Translations under genes and position numbers: made by a program
Shown here: piece by piece, positions 16,405 to 25,302 of the stretch
Numbering within the stretch: the stretch's first letter is position 1
Layout of the letters: each line of letters begins with the position of its first letter
The notes under the pieces: generated by a model
What the model saw: only the letters and a program-made list of their open reading frames with translations
Databases searched by the model: none
Told to the model about the DNA's origin: nothing
From: Prevotella sp.
GTDB lineage: Bacteria > Bacteroidota > Bacteroidia > Bacteroidales > Bacteroidaceae
Assembly (NCBI GenBank): GCA_017554105.1
Contig: JAFZIY010000003.1
Span: 1 to 49,311, forward strand
Direction: 5' to 3'
Length of the DNA: 49,311 bases

Positions 16405-18030
16405 TTATTTCTCTCCTTTGCTTACGTTGAATGAATCGACGTCAACGTAGCCGCCTTTCTTCTTCGTGGCATAGCAGAAGATGCCGAATTTAGACCCCAT
16501 GAAGAAACGTCGCCAGTCGAAGCCCATGTGATAGTCTGTGGTTCCAATCTTTGTCCATTGGCTGCCGTCAAGACTATAGTAGAAGTTCGCGGCATCGCGA
16601 CCTCCACGTCCGGCAGGACGGAAATCGGCATCGATGCGCAGCCATATCTTCGATTGCTTCAGAGCTACTTCTTCAATACATTTTTCCTCGGCCTTCGTCA
16701 CTTCCTTGTCGCGGTCGGAGAGCGCTACGGTCATCTCGTCCATCTCAAGCACGAGTTTGTTGCCCTTCTTCTTTATCGTCAGCGCTCCCGTATCACTGTT
16801 GAATGCAGCAAATCCGGCGCAGTCGCCGTCTTTCATCTTTGAGCAGTCCATCGATACTATTCCGCTGCATGTGGGTCCCTCCATACGCTGTGTCAGCGTG
16901 TTGGGTGCCAGATAGAGAGTGTTCACAACGCGGTTGGTCTTCAGACGCAGGAATCCAGGACGCTCAGTGAGCGACCAAGCATCGTCTATCGGGTTATGAT
17001 TCCATTGCCAGTGCAGTCCCAGTTTCGGGTCGGAGAAGTCGTCACTCTTAACGATACCCGTCTCGGGCTGTCCGCTCACCAGTGGGCGCACGGTATCGGG
17101 CACCTTTCCATTCTCGTCGCCAAGCATGGGCCATCCGTTGATCCAGCGACACGGCATCACCGTCAGTACACGACCCACGCCACCGCGGTCCTGGAATATT
17201 ATGCCATACCAGTCGCCATCCTGCGTGTCCACGATGGTGCCTTGTGCCTCGTAGGAGAAACCACCGAACTCACTTTCGAGTATCACCTGTTTCTCGTATG
17301 GTCCATGGATGTCGTCGGCGCGATAGCATACCTCGCGGCGATGCTTGCCCGGTGCATATACATGTGATATCATCATCAGGTAGTACTTTCCGTTATGCTT
17401 TATCATTCGCGAGCCTTCCAGCAGTCCCTTCTCGTCTTCCTCGCGTTCGAATATTTTCTGGTGGGTGCCCTCGATGACATCAGAGAGGTCGGGCTTCAGT
17501 TCCATCAGTTCACCAGTGCCATAAACGACATACACCCGTCCGTCGTCATCGAAGAAGAGCGAGCAGTCGTGGAAGTGACGCATCCTTGATACAATCGTCC
17601 AAGGACCTTCCGCCTTCTCTGCCGAGAAAATATATGTGTCGCCCATCGCTCCTTGTTCGTTGGGAGCCAGTAGGGCATAGAACTTACCATTGTGATATTT
17701 CAGTGAGGTAGCCCACTGTCCGCGTCCGTATGCGGTGCCTTCCTGCAGGTCGTATTTCGGTGAGTCAGTCAGTCGGTCGAAGATATATCCTATTGTTTCC
17801 CAATTCTTCAGGTCTTTAGATGCCATCACCGGCGCTCCCGGCATCAGGTGCATCGTTGTGGAAACCAGATAGAACGTGTCGCCAACACGTATCACATCAG
17901 GGTCGGGTACATCGGCCCACAGCATGGGATTCTTGATTTTCTCCGTTTTCAAGGTCTCGTAGTCGTTGGTCTGTGCCATTGTCATGGTAGCAATGCACAT
18001 CATCCAAATGAATAATAATGCTTTCTTCAT
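16405..18030 (-). CDS. Glycoside hydrolase family 43 (xylosidase/arabinofuranosidase type) with C-terminal DUF1349-like domain
   Basis: The start is the ATG at 18030, which begins a signal peptide (MKKALLFIWMMCIATMTMAQ) and lies 35 nt after TACTTTTG on this strand. The upstream extension is not credible. The 541-residue protein has a five-bladed beta-propeller with the GH43 triad: general base Asp43 (VPDPDVIRVGDTFYLV), pKa modulator Asp155 (HFHDCSLFFDDDG) and general acid Glu205 (GLLEGSRM). The C-terminal 200 residues form a concanavalin-like DUF1349 domain (LGLHWQWNHNP... and WLRIDADFR). Together these suggest plant-glycan side-chain or xylan degradation. There is no SusCD pair nearby, so it is not part of a visible PUL. 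Confidence 0.9.
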   Translation of the reverse strand: MKKALLFIWMMCIATMTMAQTNDYETLKTEKIKNPMLWADVPDPDVIRVGDTFYLVSTTMHLMPGAPVMASKDLKNWETIGYIFDRLTDSPKYDLQEGTAYGRGQWATSLKYHNGKFYALLAPNEQGAMGDTYIFSAEKAEGPWTIVSRMRHFHDCSLFFDDDGRVYVVYGTGELMELKPDLSDVIEGTHQKIFEREEDEKGLLEGSRMIKHNGKYYLMMISHVYAPGKHRREVCYRADDIHGPYEKQVILESEFGGFSYEAQGTIVDTQDGDWYGIIFQDRGGVGRVLTVMPCRWINGWPMLGDENGKVPDTVRPLVSGQPETGIVKSDDFSDPKLGLHWQWNHNPIDDAWSLTERPGFLRLKTNRVVNTLYLAPNTLTQRMEGPTCSGIVSMDCSKMKDGDCAGFAAFNSDTGALTIKKKGNKLVLEMDEMTVALSDRDKEVTKAEEKCIEEVALKQSKIWLRIDADFRPAGRGGRDAANFYYSLDGSQWTKIGTTDYHMGFDWRRFFMGSKFGIFCYATKKKGGYVDVDSFNVSKGEK

Positions 18031-18064
18031 ATTATAATTAATTATGTATTCTTGATTCTGTTTG

Positions 18065-18072
18065 CAAAAGTA
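18065..18072 (-). promoter_or_regulatory. Promoter -7 element for the GH43 gene
   Basis: TACTTTTG on the minus strand, 35 nt before the GH43 start, fits TAnnTTTG and supports the chosen start. Confidence 0.55.
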
Positions 18073-18270
18073 AAATAAAAATCTGACACTACCATCTCTC
18101 CACGTCACATAATTATTATTGAGAGTCGCATTTTTTGTCATATCGACAAGGTATCATTCCCCACACCGCAGGGTGCATGAAATAATGTGGAAATGCCTTA
18201 GTCATTGCTATTAAAATGCGAAACTCATGGTTGTTTTACAATAAAATCGGGATTGTTGCGTTATAATTCC

Positions 18271-19218
18271 GTGTTGAAACGGTTAAACATATTGCTTTTC
18301 CTGCTTGTCATGGCTGCTGAGTCGGCCATGGCACAGTATGATGTGGAGTTCGGTCATTACTTCGACATGGAACCCTATTTCAACCCCGCATCTGTCGGAA
18401 AACAGGAGAAACTGAACATCGCGGGTGCCTATGCCATGCAGTTTGCTGGTTTTGAGCATAACCCTAAGACAATGTTCATCAGTGCTGATGCTCCGTTCGT
18501 CTTCCTGAACAGTTTCCATGGTGCTGGTGCTCAGTTGCTGAATGACAAGATAGGTCTGTTCACTCATCAGCGCATAGCAGTGCAGTATGCCCTGAAACGT
18601 CCTCTTTTCGGAGGTACTTTGAGTGTCGGTGTGCAGGGCGGACTGCTTCTCGAGGGTTTCGACGGTTCAGAGGTTGAGTTAGGGGATTCCGAGGCTTCCA
18701 GTGATGATGCATTCTCCAGCACAGAGATGGATGGCAATGCCTTCGACCTTGGTGTGGGTATCTATTACAGTCATGGCAGATGGTATATCGGAGCATCGGT
18801 CCAGCACGTCACAGCACCTGCCATAGAACTGGGTGAATACAACCAGTTGCAGATAGACAGAACATATTATTTGACAGGTGGATACAATATTCGGTTAAGA
18901 AATCCGTTTCTAACTATACCGACTAATGCCATAGTGCGTTATGACGGTACTGCTTATCGTGCTGACATCACCGCCCGCCTAGTCTATCAGAACGACAAAA
19001 AGATACTTTACGGCGGAGTGGGATATAGTCCGACAAACTCGGTAACAGCATATGTCGGCGGAAGTCTTCACGGTATAAAACTCGGCTATAGTTACGAGAT
19101 GTACACCAACGGCATAGGACTCGGACATGGCAGCCACGAGTTGTTTGTGGGTTATCAGATAGACCTGAACTTCCAGAAAAAGGGCAGGAATCTGCATAAG
19201 AGCGTAAGATACCTGTAG
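18271..19218 (+). CDS. porP: PorP/SprF-family type IX secretion membrane protein
   Basis: The start is taken as GTG at 18271 because it yields a clean signal peptide (VLKRLNILLFLLVMAAESAMAQ). The ATG at 18205 adds 22 residues without one. The protein (about 315 residues) has the family opening YDVEFGHYFDMEPYFNPASVGK and a beta-barrel body ending LFVGYQIDLNF. PorP/SprF proteins are outer-membrane barrels that associate with the type IX secretion machinery; in Porphyromonas PorP links to the PorK-PorN complex. It is the first gene of the porP-gldKLMN operon and 59 nt ahead of gldK. Confidence 0.85.
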   Translation: MLKRLNILLFLLVMAAESAMAQYDVEFGHYFDMEPYFNPASVGKQEKLNIAGAYAMQFAGFEHNPKTMFISADAPFVFLNSFHGAGAQLLNDKIGLFTHQRIAVQYALKRPLFGGTLSVGVQGGLLLEGFDGSEVELGDSEASSDDAFSSTEMDGNAFDLGVGIYYSHGRWYIGASVQHVTAPAIELGEYNQLQIDRTYYLTGGYNIRLRNPFLTIPTNAIVRYDGTAYRADITARLVYQNDKKILYGGVGYSPTNSVTAYVGGSLHGIKLGYSYEMYTNGIGLGHGSHELFVGYQIDLNFQKKGRNLHKSVRYL

Positions 19219-19277
19219 GAGTTACGAGTTGGGAGTTAGTAGTTTTAAATAGAAGTTATTATTAAGAATTGATATAG

Positions 19278-20735
19278 ATGAAAAGGAAGAATATTCTTAT
19301 CGTTTTTGCCATTATGGCACTTGTTGCTTTTGCTTCGTGCATGAGTAGCAAGAGCAGTTCTATTTCAGGCAGAGGCGGCGAAGTGACAGGCATTGGCGGT
19401 GGCAAGGGATTCACTGAACCTACACCTTACGGAATGACTCAGATACCTCGCGGTTTCCTGCATATGGGAATCGAGAAACAAGACAGTCTCTGGGGTAAGC
19501 AGACGCCAGTGAAGGACATCTCTGTTGATGGTTTCTGGATGGATGAGACCGAGGTGACCAATTCCGAATACAAACAGTTCGTTTACTGGGTGCGCGATTC
19601 TATTCTCCGTACCCGTCTTGCCGATCCTGCATACGGTGGCGACGAGTCATATCTCATCACTGAGGACAAGAACGGCGACCCTGTGCCTCCACACCTCAAC
19701 TGGAAGAAGTCTCTGCCAAGAAAGCCGAACGAGGACGAACAGCGTGCTTTCGAGAGTCTCTATGTGACCAATCCTGTCACTGGCGAGAAGTTGCTCGATG
19801 CCTCACAGTTGAACTATCGCTATGAAATCTACGACTATACCACTGCGGCACTGCGTCGTAACCGCCTCAATCCTGAAGAGCGTAACCTGAACACCGATAT
19901 CACGGTGAACCCCGACGAGGTGGTAATGATTTCAAAGGACACTGCCTATATTGACGACGAGGGAAGAATCATAAGGGAAACCATCGACCGTCCGCTCTCT
20001 GGACCATGGGACTTCCTCAATACCTATATTGTGAACGTCTATCCAGACACCACATGTTGGGTGAACGACTTCCAGAACAGTGACAACGAGGTGTATATGC
20101 GCACCTATTTCTGCAGTCCTTCCTATAACAATTATCCCGTTGTAGGTGTGACATGGGAGCAGGCAAACGCTTTCTGTGCTTGGCGCACCGAGTACCTGCT
20201 GAAAGGCTTGGGCGGTGAGGCACGCTTCATTCAGCGCTATCGCCTGCCGACAGAGGCAGAGTGGGAGTATGCGGCTCGTGGAAAGAGTGGTAATGAGTTC
20301 CCATGGGAGAGTGACGACCCATCAAACAGCCGTGGCTGTTTCAATGCTAACTTCAAACCCGACCGAGGCAATTATACCAAGGACGGTAACCTAATAACAA
20401 GCCGTGCGGGAATATACACCGCTAATACCAACGGACTTTATGACATGGCAGGCAACGTTGCCGAGTGGACCAGTACGATATACACCGAGGCAGGCGTCGA
20501 TGCCATGAACGACCTTAACCCGCAGTTGGAATACAAGGCTGCGAAGGAAGACCCCTACAAACTGAAGAAGAAGAGTGTCAGGGGCGGCTCATGGAAAGAC
20601 CCTGAGAGTTATATTCGCTCGGCATGGCGCAGCTGGGAATATCAGAACCAGCCACGCTCATACATCGGATTCCGTTGTGTGCGCTCATTGGCCAATACCC
20701 AGAGTGCCAAGCAGAAAAGGGGGAAAAAGAAGTAA
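19278..20735 (+). CDS. gldK: GldK/PorK type IX secretion lipoprotein (FGE/SUMF1-like)
   Basis: The 485-residue lipoprotein has lipobox LVAFASC with Cys21. The body is a formylglycine-generating-enzyme-like (FGE-sulfatase) domain, for example FWMDETEVTNSEYKQFVYWV, WEQANAFCAWR, YRLPTEAEWEYAARG, YDMAGNVAEWTS, VRGGSWKDP and IGFRCVR, interrupted by a long insert (about 160-290). In the family it has a structural role: GldK forms a periplasmic ring with GldN under the outer membrane. The FGE fold here is not expected to be catalytic. Gene order and spacing (45 nt to gldL) confirm the call. Confidence 0.95.
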   Translation: MKRKNILIVFAIMALVAFASCMSSKSSSISGRGGEVTGIGGGKGFTEPTPYGMTQIPRGFLHMGIEKQDSLWGKQTPVKDISVDGFWMDETEVTNSEYKQFVYWVRDSILRTRLADPAYGGDESYLITEDKNGDPVPPHLNWKKSLPRKPNEDEQRAFESLYVTNPVTGEKLLDASQLNYRYEIYDYTTAALRRNRLNPEERNLNTDITVNPDEVVMISKDTAYIDDEGRIIRETIDRPLSGPWDFLNTYIVNVYPDTTCWVNDFQNSDNEVYMRTYFCSPSYNNYPVVGVTWEQANAFCAWRTEYLLKGLGGEARFIQRYRLPTEAEWEYAARGKSGNEFPWESDDPSNSRGCFNANFKPDRGNYTKDGNLITSRAGIYTANTNGLYDMAGNVAEWTSTIYTEAGVDAMNDLNPQLEYKAAKEDPYKLKKKSVRGGSWKDPESYIRSAWRSWEYQNQPRSYIGFRCVRSLANTQSAKQKRGKKK

Positions 20736-20780
20736 CAGAGAATAATGTAGAATGGATTGTTTATAGCAGCCAGAATAATT

Positions 20781-21638
20781 ATGACAAGATATAGCAAACT
20801 AAATTTCGTTTACCGTCTGCAAAAGTGGATGGATAGCGTTCCAGGACAGACGTTCCTGAACTATGCTTATAGTTGGGGTGCCAGTATTGTGATTTTGGGT
20901 ACCCTCTTCAAGCTCACTCACCTCCCAGGTGCCAACCTAATGCTTTATCTGGGTATGGGTACTGAGGTGATTGTGTTCTTCATCTCGGCGTTCGACCGTC
21001 CGTTCGACAAGACAGCCATTGGCATGGACCTGCCTACTCACGTTAGAGAGGATGGCGAGGAAGAGATAGAGGATGTCGTGGAAGGTGCGACAGCAGCAGC
21101 CGTTGCCACTCAGCAGGGTGGTCCATCTACTATTATTATAGGTGGCGGCGGTTCTGTCGGAGGCAGTCAGCCCGCTGCAGCAGCGGTGTCTGGCGAAGGT
21201 GCCGAGGGTATCGTTGCCGGCGAGGGTGGTAGCGTGAACATTCCCGCAGCGGCTATTGTCGGTCAGGTGGGCGGCACTCCGCAGCCTGTTGCTCCCGACA
21301 TGGCAGAGGCTACCAGTGCCTATGTCGAGGAACTCAAGAAACTCACCGAGGTGCTCGAGAAGGTTTCAATCCAGAGTCAGCGACTCACCACCGATTCGGA
21401 GGAGATGGAAAACCTCAACCGCACGCTCACCGGTATCTGCAAGATATACGAGATGCAGCTTAAGAGTGCAAGTTCTCAGATTGGTACCATCGACGAAATC
21501 AACGCACAGACGCGTAAGATGGCAAGTCAGATAGAACAACTCAACAATATCTATGCTAACATGATTGAGGCAATGAAGGCTCCTCTTCTCTCACCGCAGG
21601 CGAGAATGACAGGAGTAGGCAATGCCGAGAACGTATAA
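20781..21638 (+). CDS. gldL: GldL/PorL type IX secretion motor subunit
   Basis: The start is the ATG at 20781 (MTRYSKLNF), 45 nt after gldK, giving 285 residues. Two transmembrane helices lie in the first 75 residues (NYAYSWGASIVILGTLF and MLYLGMGTEVIVFFISAF), with the conserved charged residue Glu62 in the second helix. In GldLM motors this glutamate is central to proton-driven rotation. A Gly/Ala-rich low-complexity segment of about 85 residues follows (roughly 95-180), then a coiled-coil C-terminus (QSQRLTTDSEEMENL...). GldL forms a pentamer around a GldM dimer. The low-complexity insert makes this copy look longer than usual in that region. Confidence 0.93.
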   Translation: MTRYSKLNFVYRLQKWMDSVPGQTFLNYAYSWGASIVILGTLFKLTHLPGANLMLYLGMGTEVIVFFISAFDRPFDKTAIGMDLPTHVREDGEEEIEDVVEGATAAAVATQQGGPSTIIIGGGGSVGGSQPAAAAVSGEGAEGIVAGEGGSVNIPAAAIVGQVGGTPQPVAPDMAEATSAYVEELKKLTEVLEKVSIQSQRLTTDSEEMENLNRTLTGICKIYEMQLKSASSQIGTIDEINAQTRKMASQIEQLNNIYANMIEAMKAPLLSPQARMTGVGNAENV

Positions 21639-21667
21639 ATCTACATAAGGATTTGACCAAGTAGAAA

Positions 21668-23224
21668 ATGGCAATAAAGAAAAGACCAGTATCTCCGCGC
21701 CAGAAGATGATCAACCTGATGTACGTCGTCCTCATGGCAATGCTTGCGCTCAACGTCTCCACGGAAGTGTTGCAGGGGTTCTCGCTCGTTGAGGAAAGTC
21801 TCAACCGCACCACTGCAAACTCCAGCCAGCAGAACGCAACCATCTACGGTGACTTCGAGGAACAGATGAAGAAAAATCCCGAGAAGGTGCGCGAATGGTT
21901 CCAGAAGGCTACTACCGTGAAGCAGATGAGCGACTCGCTGTATAACTTCGCGCAGCAACTCAAGGAGGCTATCGTGCGTGAGGCTGACGGCAAGAACGGA
22001 GATGTCAAGAACATAGAAAACAAGGAAAACCTCGAGGCGGCAAACCAGATAATGCTCGCTCCTGGCACCGGCAAGGGCAAACAACTCTATGATGCCATCA
22101 ATGCCTATCGCGAGAAGATTCTCTCAATGGTTACCGATGAGCAGCAGAAGAAGATTATCAGCAGCAATCTGTCAACGGAACTGCCAAAGAACGCCATGAC
22201 GATGGGCAAGAACTGGCAGGAGTATATGTTCGAGGACATGCCGGTGGCTGCTGCCGTGACGCTGCTCTCTAAGTTACAGAGCGACATACGCTATGCCGAG
22301 GGTGAGGTGCTGCATACGCTCGTTTCCAACGTTGATGTAAAGGATATCCGCGTCAACAAGCTCGATGCCTTCGTCATTCCAGAGAAGACAACGCTTTATC
22401 CTGGCGAGCAGTTCATGTCGCAGATAGTGATGGCTGCCGTTGACACCACCATGCAGCCTGAGATTTATATTAATGGTACACGCGTTAACACTACCAATGG
22501 CCGTTACTCATTCACCGCAGGTGGAGTGGGAGAGCACCAGTTCAGTGGTTATCTCATTACCCGCAATGCTGCAGGAGAGGAGTTGCGCCGCGAGTTCACG
22601 CAGAAGTATAGCGTCATACCGACGCCTGACGGTGCCACCGTCGCTGCCGACCTAATGAACGTGCTCTACGCAGGTTTCAAGAACCCGATAAGCGTCAGCG
22701 TGCCGGGAATACCTGCCAATCAGGTATCTGTAAGTATGAGTGGCGGAAGTCTCTCGTCAACGGGCAACGGTCATTTCATCGCCGTTCCTTCGGCAGTGGG
22801 CAAGGATGTGACGTTCAACATCTCAGTGAACGACCATGGCAAGACTCGTTCCCTGGCTCCGTTTACTTTCCATGTGCGTAAGTTGCCTGACCCGACACCT
22901 TATATGATTGTCGGCGACAACCGTTTCCGTGGTGGTAGACTGGCAAAGGCTTCGCTGATGGGTGCTTCGGGCATCAAGGCTGCCATCGACGACGGACTGC
23001 TCGACATCGAGTTCCGTGTGACGGGCTTCGAGGCAGTGTTCTTCGACAATATGGGTAATGCCGTGCCTATGGTGGGCAACGGCTCACAGTTCAGCGAGCG
23101 TCAGAAAGACGCCTTCCGCAAACTCTCGCGCAACCGCCGCTTCTACATCTCGCGTGTGACGGCAGTGGGTCCCGACGGTATAGCAAGACAGTTGAACACT
23201 TCTATGGAGGTGATAGTCAATTAG
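21668..23224 (+). CDS. gldM: GldM/PorM type IX secretion motor subunit
   Basis: The 518-residue protein has one transmembrane helix near the N-terminus (about 16-32, LMYVVLMAMLALNVSTEVL). A long periplasmic part follows, with helical (about 35-200) and beta-sandwich domains of the GldM type (DVKDIRVNKLDAFVIPEKTTLYPGEQF, then KLPDPTPYMIVGDNRFRGG). GldM spans the periplasm as a dimer and transmits motor torque from GldL to the GldK-GldN ring. It follows gldL after 29 nt and precedes gldN by 52 nt. Confidence 0.94.
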   Translation: MAIKKRPVSPRQKMINLMYVVLMAMLALNVSTEVLQGFSLVEESLNRTTANSSQQNATIYGDFEEQMKKNPEKVREWFQKATTVKQMSDSLYNFAQQLKEAIVREADGKNGDVKNIENKENLEAANQIMLAPGTGKGKQLYDAINAYREKILSMVTDEQQKKIISSNLSTELPKNAMTMGKNWQEYMFEDMPVAAAVTLLSKLQSDIRYAEGEVLHTLVSNVDVKDIRVNKLDAFVIPEKTTLYPGEQFMSQIVMAAVDTTMQPEIYINGTRVNTTNGRYSFTAGGVGEHQFSGYLITRNAAGEELRREFTQKYSVIPTPDGATVAADLMNVLYAGFKNPISVSVPGIPANQVSVSMSGGSLSSTGNGHFIAVPSAVGKDVTFNISVNDHGKTRSLAPFTFHVRKLPDPTPYMIVGDNRFRGGRLAKASLMGASGIKAAIDDGLLDIEFRVTGFEAVFFDNMGNAVPMVGNGSQFSERQKDAFRKLSRNRRFYISRVTAVGPDGIARQLNTSMEVIVN

Positions 23225-23276
23225 GATACAGGTCGCAATTGGGCTTTAGAAATAAAGAATAGATAAAACCAAGAAC

Positions 23277-24320
23277 ATGAAAAAGATATTGATGATATTG
23301 CTTGCGGCAGTGGCAGTGCTCTCGGTGAGTGCACAGCCGCAGAAACGCCGTGCAGAGCAGCAACAGCAGCAGCGCAAGACACAGCAGCAGCTTTCCACAA
23401 GGGCACAAATCTCGTTCCCTACGGCACAGACAATGTCGGAAGACGTGGTTTGGAGACGTGACATCTATCGTGAACTCGACCTCAACGAGGATGCCAATGC
23501 CGGACTCTACTATCCCGTGGAGCCCATCGGTTCGCAGATGAATCTTTTCACCTACATCTTCAAGCTGATGATGACTGGCAACATTAAGGTCTATGAGTAC
23601 CGTCTCGATGGCAATGAGGTGTTCTCTGATGATGCGCGCGTGGCGCAGAAGGCGTTCCTCGACAACTATCATATCTATTATGAGAAAGACCAGAACGGAC
23701 GCACGCACATCGACAACAGCGACATCCCCTCGCGTGAGGTGCGAGGCTACTACGTCAAGGAGAGTGCCTACTACGACCAGGCAACGGCAACGTTCCATAC
23801 CAATGTGCTGGCGCTGTGCCCAATCATGAGCCGTGAGGACGACTTTGGCGACGGTGCTGCCAAGTACCCTCTCTTCTGGGTGAAGTATGAGGACATCGCT
23901 CCGTTCCTCAGCAAGCAGACAATCATGACGAGTAATCTCAACAATGCAGCGACAATGAGCGTCGATGACTATTTCACCAAGAACATGTATAAGGGTAAGA
24001 TATACAAGACCACCAACATGCTTGGGAGGACTCTCGCACAGTATTGTACCGACGACTCTGCCATGACAAAGGAGCAGAAACGCATAGAGAAGGAACTGGA
24101 GGAGTTCGAGAAGAACATCTGGGGCGATCAGCAGCGTAAGGACTCGCTCGATAGTATCGCTAATTCATCCGTTAAGAAGGTGCGTAAGAAGAATTCGCGT
24201 CGCGGTGACAGTGGGGTAGAGGTAGAGCAGACAAAGGTTAAGTCCCGTCGCTCGTCATCATCGTCATCGTCAGGCTCTGGCTCACAGCCACGTGTGTCAG
24301 TACGTCGTCAGAGACATTAA
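23277..24320 (+). CDS. gldN: GldN/PorN type IX secretion ring subunit
   Basis: The 347-residue protein has a signal peptide (MKKILMILLAAVAVLSVSAQ), a glutamine-rich low-complexity linker (roughly 22-40) and the GldN domain (about 55-280), including EDVVWRRDIYRELDLNEDANAGLYYP and FPTAQTMSE. The C-terminal 60 residues are a basic, serine-rich tail (KKVRKKNSRRG, then an SSSSSS tract). GldN docks on GldK to form the periplasmic ring. The tail looks disordered and is not expected from the family core; it may be lineage-specific. It is the last gene of the operon, followed by an inverted-repeat hairpin. Confidence 0.92.
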   Translation: MKKILMILLAAVAVLSVSAQPQKRRAEQQQQQRKTQQQLSTRAQISFPTAQTMSEDVVWRRDIYRELDLNEDANAGLYYPVEPIGSQMNLFTYIFKLMMTGNIKVYEYRLDGNEVFSDDARVAQKAFLDNYHIYYEKDQNGRTHIDNSDIPSREVRGYYVKESAYYDQATATFHTNVLALCPIMSREDDFGDGAAKYPLFWVKYEDIAPFLSKQTIMTSNLNNAATMSVDDYFTKNMYKGKIYKTTNMLGRTLAQYCTDDSAMTKEQKRIEKELEEFEKNIWGDQQRKDSLDSIANSSVKKVRKKNSRRGDSGVEVEQTKVKSRRSSSSSSSGSGSQPRVSVRRQRH

Positions 24321-24327
24321 TTAATGA

Positions 24328-24413
24328 ACTTTGAACATTGAACTTTGAACATTAAACTTTAGGTTTTGTATCAGCCTTAAAAAGTTCAAAGTTCAATCCT
24401 CAAAGTTCAAAGT
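24328..24413. repeat. Interrupted inverted repeat after gldN
   Basis: A 14-bp inner arm pair (24337-24350 with 24384-24397) and a 9-bp outer pair (24328-24336 with 24405-24413), separated by a small bulge, use ACTTTGAAC units. Such hairpins are typical dispersed intergenic repeats of Prevotella-like genomes. It may slow transcription leaving the operon but has no T tract on the plus strand. Confidence 0.7.
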
Positions 24414-24453
24414 AAAAAAAGACTATTATTAATAATTCTAAATACAATTACTT

Positions 24454-25047
24454 ATGAAAAAAACATTAACTCTAATCCTCGTTGCTGTTGCAATGATGGT
24501 GGCAATACCTGCCAGTGCTCAGGTACAGTTCGGTCTCAAGGGTGGTCTTAACGTCACAAACATGTCGTTAAATGATGATATCCTGAAAACAGAGAATCGT
24601 GCAGGATTCTTCATCGGTCCTACCGCTAAGTTCACTCTCCCTATCGTGGGACTCGGCGTTGATGCCAGTGCCCTTTACGACCAGCGTGAGGCTGAGGTAA
24701 AAGGTACAGAAGAGAAGATCAAGCAGCAGTCTATCAACATCCCCATCAACCTCCGTTATGGCGTAGGTCTTGGTGAGACAGCAAGTCTTTTCTTCTTCGC
24801 AGGTCCGCAGTTCGGCTTCAATGTAGGCGATAAGGATCATAAAATCACTGAACATGAGACATGGCATCTCAGTGGTTCTACATTCAGTGTCAATTTGGGT
24901 GTCGGCGTGATGCTTATTAACCATATACAGTTGGCTGCAAACTACAACATCGTTTGTGGTAAGACAGCCGAAATCTCTGTATTGGATGGCGTGAAGGACA
25001 AGGCCCGCGCCAACGCATGGCAGATCAGCGCAGCCTACTTCTTCTAA
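24454..25047 (+). CDS. Outer membrane beta-barrel protein (PorT/OMP_b-brl_2-like)
   Basis: The 197-residue protein has a signal peptide ending in PASAQ and starts its mature part with VQFGLKGGLNVTNMS, a common opening of the small eight-stranded outer-membrane barrels of Bacteroidetes. It ends in an aromatic residue (AWQISAAYFF), as expected for a barrel. The specific role is unknown. It is separated from gldN by the inverted repeat and may be transcribed on its own. A strong terminator follows. Confidence 0.8.
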   Translation: MKKTLTLILVAVAMMVAIPASAQVQFGLKGGLNVTNMSLNDDILKTENRAGFFIGPTAKFTLPIVGLGVDASALYDQREAEVKGTEEKIKQQSINIPINLRYGVGLGETASLFFFAGPQFGFNVGDKDHKITEHETWHLSGSTFSVNLGVGVMLINHIQLAANYNIVCGKTAEISVLDGVKDKARANAWQISAAYFF

Positions 25048-25077
25048 GAAAGCTTTATCATCTTGATAATAATCGCG

Positions 25078-25118
25078 AGACGGGTGATAACTCTTCGGAG
25101 TGCCACCCGTCTTTTTTT
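25078..25118 (+). terminator. Intrinsic terminator with nested UUCG hairpin
   Basis: A 9-bp stem AGACGGGTG (25078-25086) with CACCCGTCT (25104-25112) is followed by a T run. Within the loop, ACTC-TTCG-GAGT forms a second small stem with a stable tetraloop. Confidence 0.9.
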
Positions 25119-25120
25119 CA

Positions 25121-25208
25121 CTACGAATTACATGAATTACACGAATTATTTCTTAATAACATGGTACTGCGGCGAAAGCGTAATTCTTTTAATACGCATA
25201 ATTCGTAG
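25121..25208. repeat. Inverted-repeat element next to the terminator
   Basis: Ends CTACGAATTA (25121-25130) and TAATTCGTAG (25199-25208) are exact reverse complements. Inside lies a run of GAATTACA-type units. This is probably a small non-coding dispersed repeat. Confidence 0.55.
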
Positions 25209-25241
25209 CAAAAAATTGACCAAGAAAAAAATGATGAATAA

Positions 25242-25273
25242 TTTGGTTGTGTGTGCGGAATCTTGTATTTTTG
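25242..25273 (+). promoter_or_regulatory. Promoter of priA
   Basis: TTTG (25242-25245), 20-nt spacer, TATTTTTG (25266-25273): a full match to the Bacteroidetes -33/-7 pattern, 29 nt before the priA start. Confidence 0.7.
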
Positions 25274-25302
25274 TGTGCTAAATCTAATTGTTACTTACAG
25301 AG

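Noticed and set aside
18205-18270. Start of the PorP-like gene at the upstream ATG
   Set aside because: It would add 22 residues before the signal peptide; the GTG at 18271 gives a normal signal peptide.
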